Below, in pieces: positions 1 through 6,839 of a DNA stretch of 10,211 nt. Both the position numbers and the translations under genes were made by a program. The stretch's first letter is position 1, and each line of letters begins with the position of its first letter. Origin of the DNA: Thermoleophilia bacterium (lineage in GTDB: Bacteria > Actinomycetota > Thermoleophilia > Gaiellales > Gaiellaceae); NCBI GenBank assembly GCA_014534415.1, contig JACVRM010000072.1:1-10211 (forward strand), in the 5' to 3' direction. The notes beneath the pieces were generated by a model, which was not told the DNA's origin, made no database searches, and saw nothing but the letters and a program-made list of their open reading frames with translations.

Positions 1-1
1 C

Positions 2-304
2 GACCCGCGTGGGGCCCCGGAGCCGGCCGAGCCGGCCGTACGCGTCAGGGCGAGCGCGCGCGGCGATGCCGCGAGCGAGCTCGACGTCCGCGGCCGCGGC
101 GCGCAAGAAGCGCGCGAGACGGTGCGGGCTTTCATCGACGATGCTGCGCTCGCCGGCCTCGCGCTCGTGCGGGTCATCCACGGCCGCGGCACGGGGGCGG
201 TGCGTACCGCCGTCCGCGACGAACTCGAGCACCACCAGCTGGTCGAGCGGCACGAACCAGACTCCGCCGACGGCGCGACCGTCGCGCATATCGCCGGCCC
301 GTAA
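2..304 (+). CDS. mutS2: MutS2 C-terminal part (Smr domain), 5'-truncated by window edge
   Basis: Frame 2 is open from the window start to the TAA at 302-304 and encodes about 100 residues. The stretch SELDVRGRGAQEARETV is followed by a helix and then VIHGRGTGAVRTAVRDEL. These are the two hallmark motifs of the Smr domain (LDxRG and HGxGxGxLR), and the tail GATVAHIAGP matches the usual GxTxVxL end of MutS2. In MutS2 this domain is a nuclease that follows the MutS-like ATPase; the protein suppresses recombination or acts on collided ribosomes, depending on species. The ATPase part lies outside the window, so the full gene is inferred. A stand-alone Smr protein is possible but less likely, because the Pro/Ala/Arg-rich linker at the N-terminus looks like the MutS2 linker. 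The next gene on the same strand starts 135 bases downstream. Confidence 0.85.
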   Translation, partial: DPRGAPEPAEPAVRVRASARGDAASELDVRGRGAQEARETVRAFIDDAALAGLALVRVIHGRGTGAVRTAVRDELEHHQLVERHEPDSADGATVAHIAGP

Positions 305-335
305 GCGAGCGCAGCGCCGATCACCGCGGTGTCAC

Positions 336-349
336 GGCGCCCGGGCGCC
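336..349 (+). terminator. GC-only palindrome downstream of mutS2, possible weak terminator
   Basis: A perfect 14-base palindrome (GGCGC CCGG GCGCC) lies 32 bases after the mutS2 stop and could fold with a 5-bp stem and 4-base loop. No T-tract follows. Such short palindromes arise easily at this GC content, so a role in ending mutS2 transcription is only a guess. Confidence 0.25.
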
Positions 350-378
350 ACGGCCCCACGCGGCTGAGTCGGGACCCC

Positions 379-384
379 TAGACT
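379..384 (+). promoter_or_regulatory. Candidate -10 box (TAGACT) upstream of the phosphodiesterase/nucleotidase gene
   Basis: TAGACT fits the actinobacterial TAnnnT -10 pattern in an otherwise AT-poor gap between mutS2 and the 440 gene. It would give a leader of roughly 50 bases before the GTG at 440. I see no convincing -35 box about 17 bases upstream, so this is a weak call. Confidence 0.3.
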
Positions 385-427
385 CGCGCCCGCAAACGCG
401 GCACCGGAGCGGAACGGAGTCTCGAGA

Positions 428-433
428 GGGGTG
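428..433 (+). promoter_or_regulatory. Ribosome binding site deciding the start at 440
   Basis: GGGGTG within GAGAGGGGTGG resembles GGAGGTG and ends six bases before the GTG at 440. The in-frame GTG at 431 lies inside this motif, so 440 is the better start. Confidence 0.5.
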
Positions 434-439
434 GTAGCT

Positions 440-3400
440 GTGCGTCGGAACCTTCTGGCAATTCTGATCCTGTGCGCCGTCGCGTTGCTCACGACCGCCG
501 GCCTGAGCGCGGCGCGGCCGCAGAGCAACGAGCCGTCGCGGTTGAGCGCCGTCCCAGCAAAGAAGAAGCCGGGCCGCGGGAAGCCGAAGCACCGGCGAGG
601 CGGTCTCGTCCAGAGCGAGAAGGTGATCCTCTTCGCCGCGGACGGCATGCGGCAGGATTTCGCCAGGCGGTACGCCGCGCTCGGCCTCATGCCGACGATC
701 GCCGGCCTGATCTCAGCCGGCGTGACGAGCGAGGGCGGGCTCAAGCAGGGCTTTCCGCCGAACACGGGCGTCGGCTGGCATACCATCGCGACCGGCACGT
801 GGCCGGGCGAGCACGGCTCCACCAACAACACGTTCCACCGGACGGGGAACGACTTCACCAGACGAACGGGCTTCGCGGACGCCGGGATCCTGCAGGCCGA
901 CCACATCGCCCAGGCCGCGGAGCGGGCGGGCAAGACGGTCGTCTCGGTTGAGTGGGTGGCGTCACGCTCGCTCGCGCCGGGGCTGAAAGGACCGGTTGTG
1001 GACTTCCGGACATTCCTCTCGCGGCGCGGCGTGATCGTCAACTACGACCTGCCCGGCCAGCCCGCCGGCGCGAACGCCTTCGGCGTCGACTACTTCCGCG
1101 TCGACCTCGACGCCGCCTCCGGCTGGGCTAACGTGCCGCCGTCTTACAGCCCGCCCAAGGAGGAGTCGCTGGACATCGGCTCGTCGGCGCTGGCCAACGA
1201 CGTCTACGACCTCTACGTCTACGACCCCTCCGACGACGGCACCGTCAACTACGAGCGCGTGCTCGTCGTCCCCGGCGACGCGGGCAAGAACGGCGCCGCC
1301 GCGGTGGCCGACCTCCGCCGCGGCGCCTGGGCCGACGTCAAGCGCACGCTCGCGAACGGCAGGACGGCCGGCCATCACCTGAAGCTCGTCGACCTGGCAG
1401 GCGACCTCTCGCAGTTCCGCCTCTACTTCACCTCACTCGCGCGCGCCAACGCGAGCTACGCCGGGTGCTCTTGCGCGGCGACGTTCGAGGAGACCCTGAA
1501 CGCGAAGTTCCCGACGAGCACGGCCGGCGACTTCGCTCCGCTCGAGGCGGGCATCGTCGACGAGGACACGTACGTCGAGCAGGGGCTGAAGTGGGCGGAC
1601 GCGCACCTCGCCTACCTGCGCTACATCCTCGGCAACGGCCCGGTAGCGACCGTGGACGGTGGCTCGCTGAACGGCCTCGGTGTCGACCCCGCCCTGCTGC
1701 TCGTCGGCAATCCGGTCACCGACGAGTTCCAGCACCAGTTCCTCGCGCTTCTGACGCCGCTCGACATGGACGGCCGGCCGAACCCGTACTACGACGACGT
1801 CGACGGGGACGGGGTGAAGGACGGGCGGCTCACGATCCGCGAGGGTTACATCCAGGCCGCCTACCGAGAGGCCGACCAGACGCTCGCGCTCGCGCGGGAG
1901 CTCGTCGGCGAGACGCACGCGACCTTCGCGCTCTCCGACCACGGGTTCGCACCGCAATGGCGGGCCGTCAACGCGCGCAAGGTGCTCTTCGACGCGCAGG
2001 TGGACGGGATGTCGCTGCATGCGAGCGGCGCCAACGCGACGTCGAACTGCGGTGCGGCCGCGACCGACCTCGCGAAGGCCTGCTGGGCGGGCGGAACGAT
2101 CCAGATCTACGTGAACCCGCTGCTCCCGGAGGGGACGACGTACGAGGAGGTGCGGACCGCCGCCGCCGCGGCGTTCCAGGCTCTCAGCGACCCCGCCGAC
2201 CCGGCCAAGCAGGTGGTGGACAGGATCCTCAAGAAGGAGGAGCTGCGGAACGTCGACGGTACCGACGCGCTGCATCCGAACCGCTCCGGCGACGTGGTGG
2301 TCGCACTGCGGCCGCCGTACCAGTCGGACGCGGGCACGCCGGGTGTCGCGATCGCGTTCTCGCAGTTCTTCGGCCAGCACGGCTACACGCCCGATCTCGT
2401 CAGCGCGACCGGCAACGTCGACATGCGGGGGAGCTTCTTCGCTGCGGGTACCGGCCTCGGCACGCGCGTGCTGCCGGGCGCGGTTCGCGCGATCGACATC
2501 GCACCGACCGCCTCGGCTCTGCTCGGCATCCCGGGCCCGCAGAACGCACGCGGCCGGATCCTCTACGAGGCGCTGACCGATCCCTCCGCTCTCCGTGAGA
2601 TAACGATCCTCAACATCAGCGATTACCACGGCCAGCTGGTGCCGCTCTCGGAGGCCGCCGACTCGCTAGGCCCGTCGTTCGGGATCGGCGGAGCCGCGTT
2701 CCTGAAGCGTTGGTTCGATCTATATCGCTCGGAGGCGAAGGACGGCTCGATCACGATGGCGGGCGGAGACTCGGTCGGCGCAACGCCTCCGATCTCGGCG
2801 GCGTTCGGCGACAAGCCCACGATCGAACTGATGAACCGCATGGGCTTCGACGCCGACGCGCTGGGCAACCACAACTTCGACTACGGCGAGCAGTACCTGC
2901 GTCGGGAGCTGATCCCGCTCGCGAACTTCCAGTACCTGTCGGCGAACGTCGTCAGCCGCGGTCACAAGACACCGCGGGAGTGGAAGCCGTCCGCCGTCTT
3001 CGACTTCAACGGCGCCCGGCTTGGCCTGATCGGCTTCACCAACGACGACGCGCCTCAGCTCGTCAGGCCCGGCTCGTTCGGCCCGTTCCGGGTCGTCGAT
3101 CCCGTGCGGGCCGTCTTCAAGGCGCGGGCGAGGCTGGGCGGCCGCAGAGTCCACGCAGCCGTCGCGCTCGGGCACTACGGCGCAACCGCCGGGACGCTCG
3201 ATCCGCTCGGCGTCCTGAGGGACCCGTCCGGCCCACTGATCTCGCTGGCCGACTCGCTCCGGCGCATCGACGCGGTGATCGGCGACCACACCGACTTCCA
3301 GGTCAACGAGCTGCGGCCGAACGGCATCCTCGTCACGGAGAACCGCAGCCGGGGGCTGCGCTTCACTCGCCTGCGGATCGTCGTCGACCTGAGCACCCGA

Positions 3401-4204
3401 CGCGTCGTCTACCGCACGGCGGACTGGCACAAGCCGTGGAACATCGGCATCGCGGCCGACCCAGCGATCCAGGCGCGCATCGACGAGCTGATCGCGCAGC
3501 TCGCGCCGATCCTCGGGACCGTGATCGGCTCCTCGACGACGGCCGTCCCGCGCGCGGATGCGTGTGGCAACACCGCGGGGCGGACGTGCGAGTCGAAGGT
3601 CGGCAACGTCGTCGCCGATGCGATGCGAAACACGTACGACGTCGATCTCGCCATCACCAACTCGGGCGGCCTGCGGGCGGATCTGACGTGCCCGACGACG
3701 GACAGCCCCACCGACTTCTGCCCGGCGTTCACGCCGCCGCCGTACCCGATCACCCGCGGGCAGGTGCTCGCCGTGCTGCCGTTCGGCAACGAGATCGTGA
3801 CGCTGAACGCGAGCGGCGCCGAGCTCAAGGCGATGCTCGAGAACGGCGTCTCGCAGATGCCGGGTGCGGCGGGGCGGTTCCCGCAGGTCTCGGGGCTTTG
3901 CTTCACGTACGACATCACCGCGCCGGCCGGGAGCCGCGTCGTCTCGGCGGTGCGCGCCGACGCGGACGGGAATTGCACCGCCGTGCCGCTCGATCTGGGC
4001 GCGGGAACCACCTACTCGCTCGCCATGAACGACTTCATCGTCGAGGGCGGCGACGGGTACCCCAACCTGGCCAGCCGTGCGACCACCCGCGACTTGATGG
4101 ATCAGGCCACGGCCGACTACGTCGCTGCGAACAGCCCGGTCAATCCATCGATCCAGGGCCGCATCAAGTGCGTCGGGGCGGGCTGTCCGATCGTGACGCC
4201 GTAG
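440..4204 (+). CDS. Exported fusion protein: nucleotide pyrophosphatase/phosphodiesterase plus 5'-nucleotidase
   Basis: The protein has 1254 residues from the GTG at 440; GTG 431 is an alternative. Residues 1-26 are a Sec-type signal or anchor (VRRNLLAILILCAVALL then GLSA), followed by a Lys/Arg-rich linker. Residues ~60-710 are a type I phosphodiesterase/nucleotide pyrophosphatase domain. Its alkaline-phosphatase-fold ligands are all visible: D68 (ADGMRQD), nucleophile candidate T109 (PPNTGVGW), D428/H432 (TDEFQH), D500/H501 (SDHG) and H647 (FGQHGY). Residues ~723-1240 are a UshA/CD73-like 5'-nucleotidase. Its metallophosphatase motifs are D728/H730 (SDYHG), D777 (GGDSVG), N810/H811/D814 (GNHNFD), H912 and H950. 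Its nucleotide-binding C-domain shows NSGGLR at 1074 and NDFIVEGGDGY at 1197. Several Cys pairs suggest disulfides outside the cytoplasm. I infer sequential hydrolysis of nucleotides to NMP, then to nucleoside and phosphate. The domain calls are firm; substrate and cooperation are inference. Confidence 0.9.
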   Translation: MRRNLLAILILCAVALLTTAGLSAARPQSNEPSRLSAVPAKKKPGRGKPKHRRGGLVQSEKVILFAADGMRQDFARRYAALGLMPTIAGLISAGVTSEGGLKQGFPPNTGVGWHTIATGTWPGEHGSTNNTFHRTGNDFTRRTGFADAGILQADHIAQAAERAGKTVVSVEWVASRSLAPGLKGPVVDFRTFLSRRGVIVNYDLPGQPAGANAFGVDYFRVDLDAASGWANVPPSYSPPKEESLDIGSSALANDVYDLYVYDPSDDGTVNYERVLVVPGDAGKNGAAAVADLRRGAWADVKRTLANGRTAGHHLKLVDLAGDLSQFRLYFTSLARANASYAGCSCAATFEETLNAKFPTSTAGDFAPLEAGIVDEDTYVEQGLKWADAHLAYLRYILGNGPVATVDGGSLNGLGVDPALLLVGNPVTDEFQHQFLALLTPLDMDGRPNPYYDDVDGDGVKDGRLTIREGYIQAAYREADQTLALARELVGETHATFALSDHGFAPQWRAVNARKVLFDAQVDGMSLHASGANATSNCGAAATDLAKACWAGGTIQIYVNPLLPEGTTYEEVRTAAAAAFQALSDPADPAKQVVDRILKKEELRNVDGTDALHPNRSGDVVVALRPPYQSDAGTPGVAIAFSQFFGQHGYTPDLVSATGNVDMRGSFFAAGTGLGTRVLPGAVRAIDIAPTASALLGIPGPQNARGRILYEALTDPSALREITILNISDYHGQLVPLSEAADSLGPSFGIGGAAFLKRWFDLYRSEAKDGSITMAGGDSVGATPPISAAFGDKPTIELMNRMGFDADALGNHNFDYGEQYLRRELIPLANFQYLSANVVSRGHKTPREWKPSAVFDFNGARLGLIGFTNDDAPQLVRPGSFGPFRVVDPVRAVFKARARLGGRRVHAAVALGHYGATAGTLDPLGVLRDPSGPLISLADSLRRIDAVIGDHTDFQVNELRPNGILVTENRSRGLRFTRLRIVVDLSTRRVVYRTADWHKPWNIGIAADPAIQARIDELIAQLAPILGTVIGSSTTAVPRADACGNTAGRTCESKVGNVVADAMRNTYDVDLAITNSGGLRADLTCPTTDSPTDFCPAFTPPPYPITRGQVLAVLPFGNEIVTLNASGAELKAMLENGVSQMPGAAGRFPQVSGLCFTYDITAPAGSRVVSAVRADADGNCTAVPLDLGAGTTYSLAMNDFIVEGGDGYPNLASRATTRDLMDQATADYVAANSPVNPSIQGRIKCVGAGCPIVTP

Positions 4205-4215
4205 CGCTCGACGGA

Positions 4216-4250
4216 GAGGAGGAGCCCCGCCCTGCCGCGGGCTCCTCCTC
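4216..4250 (+). terminator. Strong hairpin terminator after the fusion gene
   Basis: A perfect 12-bp inverted repeat (GAGGAGGAGCCC at 4216-4227, GGGCTCCTCCTC at 4239-4250) encloses an 11-base loop and begins 12 bases past the TAG. No T-tract follows on either strand, which is common for terminator-like hairpins in high-GC actinobacteria. Being symmetrical and between convergent genes, it could also stop transcription from the minus-strand genes ending at 4326. Confidence 0.7.
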
Positions 4251-4325
4251 CGACCGTCAGACCAACCGGAAATAGGGCTCGAGCGGACTGCGGAATGCCG
4301 CGGTCGGGGCTGACGGGGTGGCGCG

Positions 4326-4529
4326 CTACTCGGCTTCGGCGCTCGTCAGCAGCTCGGTCGGCAGGCGAAATGCGCACTCGCTGCGACCGTCGGCGAAGAC
4401 GCGGGTGAGCGCCTGCACACTGGGGAGGGCCCGAATCTGCGTGGAGTCGAGCCCGGTGATCCTCTGCGCGTCCGCAACGGACAGGATCGAGAATGCCCGT
4501 GTGGGGAACGTCCGCATACTCTTCTTCAT
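4326..4529 (-). CDS. Small hypothetical protein (67 aa)
   Basis: I do not recognise this protein. It reads from ATG (4529) to TAG (4326-4328), begins MKKSMRTFPTRAF, and has no Cys, no membrane segment and no obvious motif. Third codon positions are mostly G or C, as in the neighbouring genes, which supports coding. A second ATG at 4517 follows GAAGAAGAG and may be the true start; the ATG at 4529 has no good ribosome binding site. It lies 59 bases downstream of the DUF1326 gene on the same strand and could share its transcript. The same frame stays open far upstream through the DUF1326 gene, but there it is antiphase to a recognisable protein. The main doubt is whether it is translated at all. 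Confidence 0.4.
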   Translation of the reverse strand: MKKSMRTFPTRAFSILSVADAQRITGLDSTQIRALPSVQALTRVFADGRSECAFRLPTELLTSAEAE

Positions 4530-4588
4530 CGGCACGCGGGCCGGGTAACTGAAGCGGCGGGAAAGTCGCGGCCGGCCGCTCCTCGCGC

Positions 4589-5206
4589 CTACGGCCCCGC
4601 GTAGTCGAATTCCGCGTACTCGGCGTACTTCCCGCTCATGTCGACGAGCGAGAAGCCGTTCCACGCGAAGCGGCCCACTTCGGAGGTGCCGAGCTCGCTG
4701 CGGGTCGACGTGAAGCCCGTCGGCTTGTCGAGGTAGAGTTCTTCCTCGTCGCCCGTCACGGGGTTCTTGACCCGTGACTGGACGACCTCGAAGATCCGGC
4801 CGCCGTCGATCGAAGCCCTCGTGTTGATGCCGGCGAGCTCGATCTCGAAGGGCGCGTAGACGGTGTCGAGCAGACTCGACGTAACGGAGTTGAGGATGTC
4901 GAACGGAAGCCCGGCGCCCGGCTCGCGCCAGAGCGCCTCGAGTGCGTCGCGCTGAGGCGCGCCGGCCGCGTCGTCGACGACGAGCAGCGCCGTGACGTCG
5001 CCCTCGTGCAGCGGGCCGGGCGAGTGCCCCGCCCAGGCGAAGTTCACCCCGTCGAGCGGAACGTCGCCGAAGCGTCCCTCGCGCACCGACCAGACGTAGA
5101 CGCCGTCGCAGAAGCCGTAGCTCGGTGCGACGTTGAAGTTGCACGGGCACCCCCAGTCGCAGTTGCAGGGGCCGAAAGTCGCGCCGGTCATCGACCATCT
5201 CTCCAT
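4589..5206 (-). CDS. DUF1326 family protein
   Basis: The protein has 205 residues, starting at the ATG at 5206 four bases after AAGGAGG. The N-terminus carries the family signature CNCDWGCPCNF, with C14, C16, C20 and C22, plus C33 a little later. This spacing is typical of DUF1326 (PF07040), whose function is not established; the Cys cluster suggests metal binding or a redox role, which is inference. The rest is a soluble alpha/beta-looking sequence with no signal peptide or membrane segment. It includes the GHSPGPLHEGDVTALLVVDD stretch often seen in this family, where the product resembles a small ligand- or lipid-binding domain. It is transcribed divergently from the broken cyclase gene across an 89-base gap. 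A small ORF lies downstream on the same strand. Confidence 0.85.
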   Translation of the reverse strand: MERWSMTGATFGPCNCDWGCPCNFNVAPSYGFCDGVYVWSVREGRFGDVPLDGVNFAWAGHSPGPLHEGDVTALLVVDDAAGAPQRDALEALWREPGAGLPFDILNSVTSSLLDTVYAPFEIELAGINTRASIDGGRIFEVVQSRVKNPVTGDEEELYLDKPTGFTSTRSELGTSEVGRFAWNGFSLVDMSGKYAEYAEFDYAGP

Positions 5207-5210
5207 CCTG

Positions 5211-5217
5211 CCTCCTT
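5211..5217 (-). promoter_or_regulatory. Ribosome binding site of the DUF1326 gene
   Basis: AAGGAGG on the minus strand ends four bases before the ATG at 5206. It is a near-perfect Shine-Dalgarno sequence and fixes this start over the in-frame ATG at residue 6. Confidence 0.75.
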
Positions 5218-5283
5218 CGATCGACAGAGCCGATTCTGGCAGGCAGAGACCGTGCCGAGCTGGCTATCCCCGCTGCCTCGGCT

Positions 5284-5298
5284 TACGCTCTGCTCGTG
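5284..5298 (+). promoter_or_regulatory. Putative leaderless promoter of the cyclase gene
   Basis: TACGCT (5284-5289) fits the TAnnnT -10 pattern and lies exactly six bases before the GTG at 5296, while no Shine-Dalgarno sequence precedes that start. This is the arrangement of leaderless actinobacterial mRNAs, where transcription begins at the start codon. No clear -35 is visible. Confidence 0.45.
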
Positions 5299-6468
5299 TC
5301 CGAGCTTCCGGTCGGCACCGTCACCCTGCTCTTCACCGACGTCGAAGGTTCGACGCGGCTGCTCCACGAGCACGGATCGGGCTACGCCGCGCTGCTCGGC
5401 GAGCCCGCCGACTGCTGCGGGAGGTGTTCCGCCGCCATGCGGGCGTCGAGGTCGACACGCAGGGCGATTCCTTCTTCGTCGCGTTCGCGCGCGCGTCGGA
5501 TGCCGTAGCGGCCGCCACGGAGGCACAGCGCACGCTGGCCGACGGCCCGCTCCGCGTGCGGATCGGCGTGCATACGGGTGAGCCGATCGTCACGGACGAG
5601 GGCTACGTCGGCGTCGACGTCCACCGCGCTGCGCGGGTCATGAGCGCCGCTCACGGCGGCCAGGTCGTCGTGTCGGAGCGGACGCGTTCCTTCGTCGGCG
5701 ACGGACAGGCTCTGATCGACCTCGGGCTGCACCGACTCAAGGATCTCGGTCAGGCCGAGCGGCTCTACCAGATCGGCGCAGGGGACTTCCCACCCCTGCG
5801 GACGCTCGACGCAACGAACCTGCCGGTCGCGGCGAGCCCGCTGCTCGGGAGAGAGCGCGAGCTCGGGGAGCTCGTCGCCATGCTGGGCGACGGGACGCGG
5901 CTGGTCACGATCACGGGCCCCGGCGGCACGGGGAAGACGCGGCTCGCGCTCCAGGTGGCCGCCGAGCTCGTCGGAACGGGCCTCGAGGCGGTCTACTGGG
6001 TGCCGCTCGCCGGCGTCTCCGAGTCCGAGCTCGTGCTCCCGGAGATCGCGCAGACCGTCGGTGCGCGCGACGACCTCACCGAGTACCTGCGCGGCCGCCA
6101 GCTCCTGCTCGTCCTCGACAATCTCGAGCATCTGCCGGCGGCGGCCCCGCGCCTCGCTGAGCTGCTCTCGGCGTCCAGCGAGCTTCGCGTCCTGGCGACG
6201 AGCCGGGCCCCGCTGCACCTGTCGGGCGAGCGGGAGTATTTCCTCGAGCCGCTTCAGCCCGGCGAAGCTACGACGCTCTTCGTGGAGCGCGCGCGGGCGA
6301 CCGGGCGCCGGCTAACGCCCGACGCGACCGTCGACGCGATCTGCCGCCGTCTCGACGGCCTACCCCTCGCGATCGAGCTCGCCGCCGCACGCACACGGCT
6401 GCTCACGCCCGAGACGCTACTCGAGCGTCTCGACGACGCTCTCCCGCTCCTCACCGGCGGCGCGCGAC
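5296..6468 (+). pseudogene. Adenylate/guanylate cyclase-ATPase gene, frameshifted and 3'-truncated
   Basis: The GTG at 5296 opens with MSELPVGTVTLLFTDVEGST, the start of a class III cyclase domain with its first metal Asp at 5338-5340. The frame is lost near 5404. It resumes one phase over with RRLLREVFRRH and VDTQGDSFF (second Asp at 5466-5468), then GVDVHRAARV at ~5613-5642, where His (5622-5624) replaces the usual catalytic Asn. A STAND/AAA-like ATPase follows, with Walker A GPGGTGKT (5916-5939), Walker B LLLVLDNLEH (Asp at 6117-6119), LATSRAPL, and GLPLAIELAAAR from 6357. Homology stops at LLTGGAR (~6465), in the middle of a pattern that normally continues into a long helical or TPR and sometimes HTH region. 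The shifted frame runs on to 6875 as Arg/Ala-rich out-of-frame sequence. Full-length relatives are probable signalling regulators. This copy is decayed, or carries an error in the sequence. Confidence 0.8.
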
Positions 6469-6819
6469 GGGCTGGTCGCCTCGCCGTTCAAGGCGGGTTA
6501 CGTGGCCGCGAAGCACGGCGTGCTCGGCCTCGTGAAGGTGCTCGCGCTGGAGGGCGCGGAGCGCGGCATCACGGCCACTGCCGTCTGTCCCGCGTTCGTG
6601 CGAACGCCGCTCGTCGAAGCGCAGATCGCAGCGCAGGCCGAGGCGCACGGCCTACCCGAGGAGCGCGTGCTCGAGGAGGTGATCCTTGCGCCGCACGCGG
6701 TCAAGCGTCTCATCGAGCCGACGGAGCTTGCGTCCGTCGTCGCGATGCTGCTCGGCCCGGACGGCCGCTCGTTCTCCGGCGCGCCGGTGACGATGGATCT
6801 CGGCTGGACGGCGCGCTGA
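6469..6819 (+). pseudogene. C-terminal fragment of a 3-hydroxybutyrate dehydrogenase-like SDR
   Basis: Frame 1 from 6469 reads GLVASPFKAGYVAAKHGVLG and ends GAPVTMDLGWTAR before the TGA at 6817-6819. This is the second half of a short-chain dehydrogenase closest in style to D-3-hydroxybutyrate dehydrogenase, which interconverts 3-hydroxybutyrate and acetoacetate with NAD. The YxxxK catalytic pair is present (Tyr codon 6499, Lys codon 6511), as are the PAFVRTPLV loop and the HAVKRLIEP segment. The Rossmann glycine motif, the NAG motif and the catalytic Ser, roughly the first 140 residues, are missing. Upstream sequence belongs to the cyclase-ATPase gene in another frame. A GTG at 6502 could start translation, but the product would lack the cofactor-binding half. 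It is either a deletion scar or an assembly chimera. Confidence 0.8.
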
Positions 6820-6839
6820 CGCAGGTGGTCAGCTTCCGG

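Noticed and set aside
20..37. Tandem GAGCCGGCC repeat
   Set aside because: Two copies inside the MutS2 linker, explained by Pro/Ala/Glu codons.
1433..2629. 398-residue open frame on the minus strand opposite the phosphodiesterase domain
   Set aside because: It is Arg/Val-rich, matches no family, and lies fully antisense to a clear enzyme domain; long antisense frames are expected at this GC content.
2710..4275. 521-residue plus-strand open frame overlapping the 5'-nucleotidase
   Set aside because: Arg/Ala/Gly-rich low-complexity translation in another phase of a well-conserved domain; no motif of its own.
4568..4579. Palindrome GCGGCCGGCCGC, similar to CGGCCGGCCG at 8407-8416, as a shared operator
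   Set aside because: Both are made only of G and C and are expected often by chance here; the flanks are unrelated and no further copies mark gene starts.
4326..5198. Single 290-residue minus-strand protein covering the small ORF and the DUF1326 region
   Set aside because: Over 4589-5198 it runs out of phase with the recognisable DUF1326 frame and is Arg-rich; only the last 67 codons look coding.
6456..6819. Cyclase-ATPase/SDR as a genuine functional fusion protein
   Set aside because: The two parts are in different frames at the join and each lacks half of its domain, so no working fusion can be translated.
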